This document shows, in pieces, positions 5,295-5,890 of a stretch of DNA of 5,890 nt. The translations under genes and the position numbers were made by a program. Source of the DNA: an uncultured Oscillospiraceae bacterium (GTDB lineage: Bacteria > Bacillota > Clostridia > Oscillospirales > Acutalibacteraceae); assembly GCA_900549945.1 (NCBI GenBank), contig URQJ01000124.1:1-5890 (forward strand), given 5' to 3'. The notes below the pieces were generated by a model. It worked only from the letters and a program-made list of their open reading frames with translations. It was not told where the DNA came from and did no database searches. Within the stretch, counting starts at the first letter, position 1. Every line of letters begins with the position of its first letter.

Positions 5295-5890
5295 TTAAGC
5301 GATCACAATGTCCATGTAGAGCTTGCTCATCGCGCGGATGACCGAAAGCCCGCTCACGCGGCAGCGCACGGCGTCCTTGGCTTCGCCCGGCAGCACCTCC
5401 ACGCTCGCGGTGTCGAAGTTCTCGATCGCGCGGGCCTTCTCGTAGCTCTGGAAAATCTTGCACACGTCGTTCCAAAGGCTGATGCGGCCGTTCGCGTCGT
5501 TCGGCACCATGCCGAGGTACTGCGTGTTGAAGAGCAGCGCGATGCGGTTGGCCGCGTCGTGGCACAGGCGCACGGTCTGGTTGCTCTTAAAGTCCTCGCC
5601 GCGCGTCTCCGTCAGCGTCTTGAGCGTGTTGACGTCCTCGAGCACGCGGGCCGCGCCGTTCACGTTGTGCAGCACGAATTTGCCCGCGGCGATCGCGGCC
5701 TCAAGCTCCGCCTGTGTCTGCGCGAGCGTGAGCGTCAGCTCGCCGTCGTACAGGCGGTTCGTCAGAGAGCCGTTCACCGGGCAGGCCGCCGCCGCGCCCG
5801 CCACCCAGTAAACAAGGCCGTAGGCCGGCAGGCCGCCCTCCGCGGCTGTGTCCACGCCGATGACGAGCTCGCTGTCCGTCTGCGGGCGGT
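5295..5890 (-). CDS. xkdK: Contractile tail sheath protein, XkdK-like; 5' end cut by window edge
   Basis: The last 197 codons are visible; the frame is open to the right edge and the start lies outside. The sequence shows the conserved C-terminal sheath region: ELVIGVDTAAEGGLPAYG, then VYWVAGAAAACPVNGSLTNR, LYDGE, KFVLHNVNGAARVLEDVNTL and a late VRCRVSGLSVIRAMSKLYM near the end. Sheath subunits stack as rings around the tube and contract to drive it through the envelope, so this gene makes the tail a contractile (myovirus-type) one. In this family the C-terminal domain forms the inner layer next to the tube and provides inter-subunit strand exchange. The GTG at 5853-5855 could be mistaken for a start but lies inside the conserved GVDTAAEGG motif, where it encodes valine. 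Confidence 0.94.
   Translation of the reverse strand, partial: RPQTDSELVIGVDTAAEGGLPAYGLVYWVAGAAAACPVNGSLTNRLYDGELTLTLAQTQAELEAAIAAGKFVLHNVNGAARVLEDVNTLKTLTETRGEDFKSNQTVRLCHDAANRIALLFNTQYLGMVPNDANGRISLWNDVCKIFQSYEKARAIENFDTASVEVLPGEAKDAVRCRVSGLSVIRAMSKLYMDIVIA

Overview
The window is part of the tail-morphogenesis operon of a contractile-tail phage element: a prophage, or possibly a tailocin-like particle. The architecture is PBSX/Xkd-like. Every gene I can support lies on the minus strand, so transcription runs from right to left. The host is most likely a moderately GC-rich Firmicute of the Clostridia (Oscillospiraceae-like). The reasons are the Xkd-type gene order, strong AGGAGG ribosome-binding sites and a SigA-type promoter. 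The genus cannot be fixed from this sequence.

In transcription order the layout is: (1) 5890-5295, the C-terminal part of the tail sheath protein, whose start lies beyond the window; (2) 5279-4800, the tail tube protein; (3) 4783-4358, an XkdN-like tail assembly chaperone whose last codons form the slippery heptamer A AAA AAC just before its stop. A -1 shift there opens a 58-codon extension ending at 4185, so the locus should make a short and a long chaperone. (4) 4184-4148, an intrinsic terminator abutting the extension's stop codon. (5) 4095-3352, a self-contained AT-rich cassette (a 'moron') with its own extended -10 promoter, ribosome-binding site, a 211-residue gene for a single-pass membrane protein with a PH/GRAM-like soluble domain, and a strong hairpin terminator overlapping its stop codon. 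(6) 3336-1135, the tape measure protein. (7) 1135-446, an XkdP-like LysM protein whose start overlaps the tape measure stop. (8) 431-1, the N-terminal 143 residues of an M23 (LytM-type) zinc endopeptidase that runs off the left edge.

The structural genes work together as follows. The tube polymerises inside the contractile sheath. The two chaperone forms coat the tape measure and guide tube assembly, while the tape measure sets tail length. The LysM protein probably sits near the baseplate or tube tip, and the M23 enzyme probably cuts peptidoglycan during penetration. The unusual part is the cassette placed between the chaperone and tape measure genes. It is transcribed from its own promoter, is richer in AT than the flanking genes, encodes no recognisable structural protein, and is the best candidate for a lysogenic-conversion or superinfection-exclusion gene. 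The low-GC segment continues into the first few hundred bases of the tape measure gene, which suggests that the cassette and the tape measure N-terminus arrived together by recombination.

I found no tRNA, rRNA, CRISPR array, insertion sequence, attachment site or replication origin. No stretch longer than 300 bases lacks a gene.
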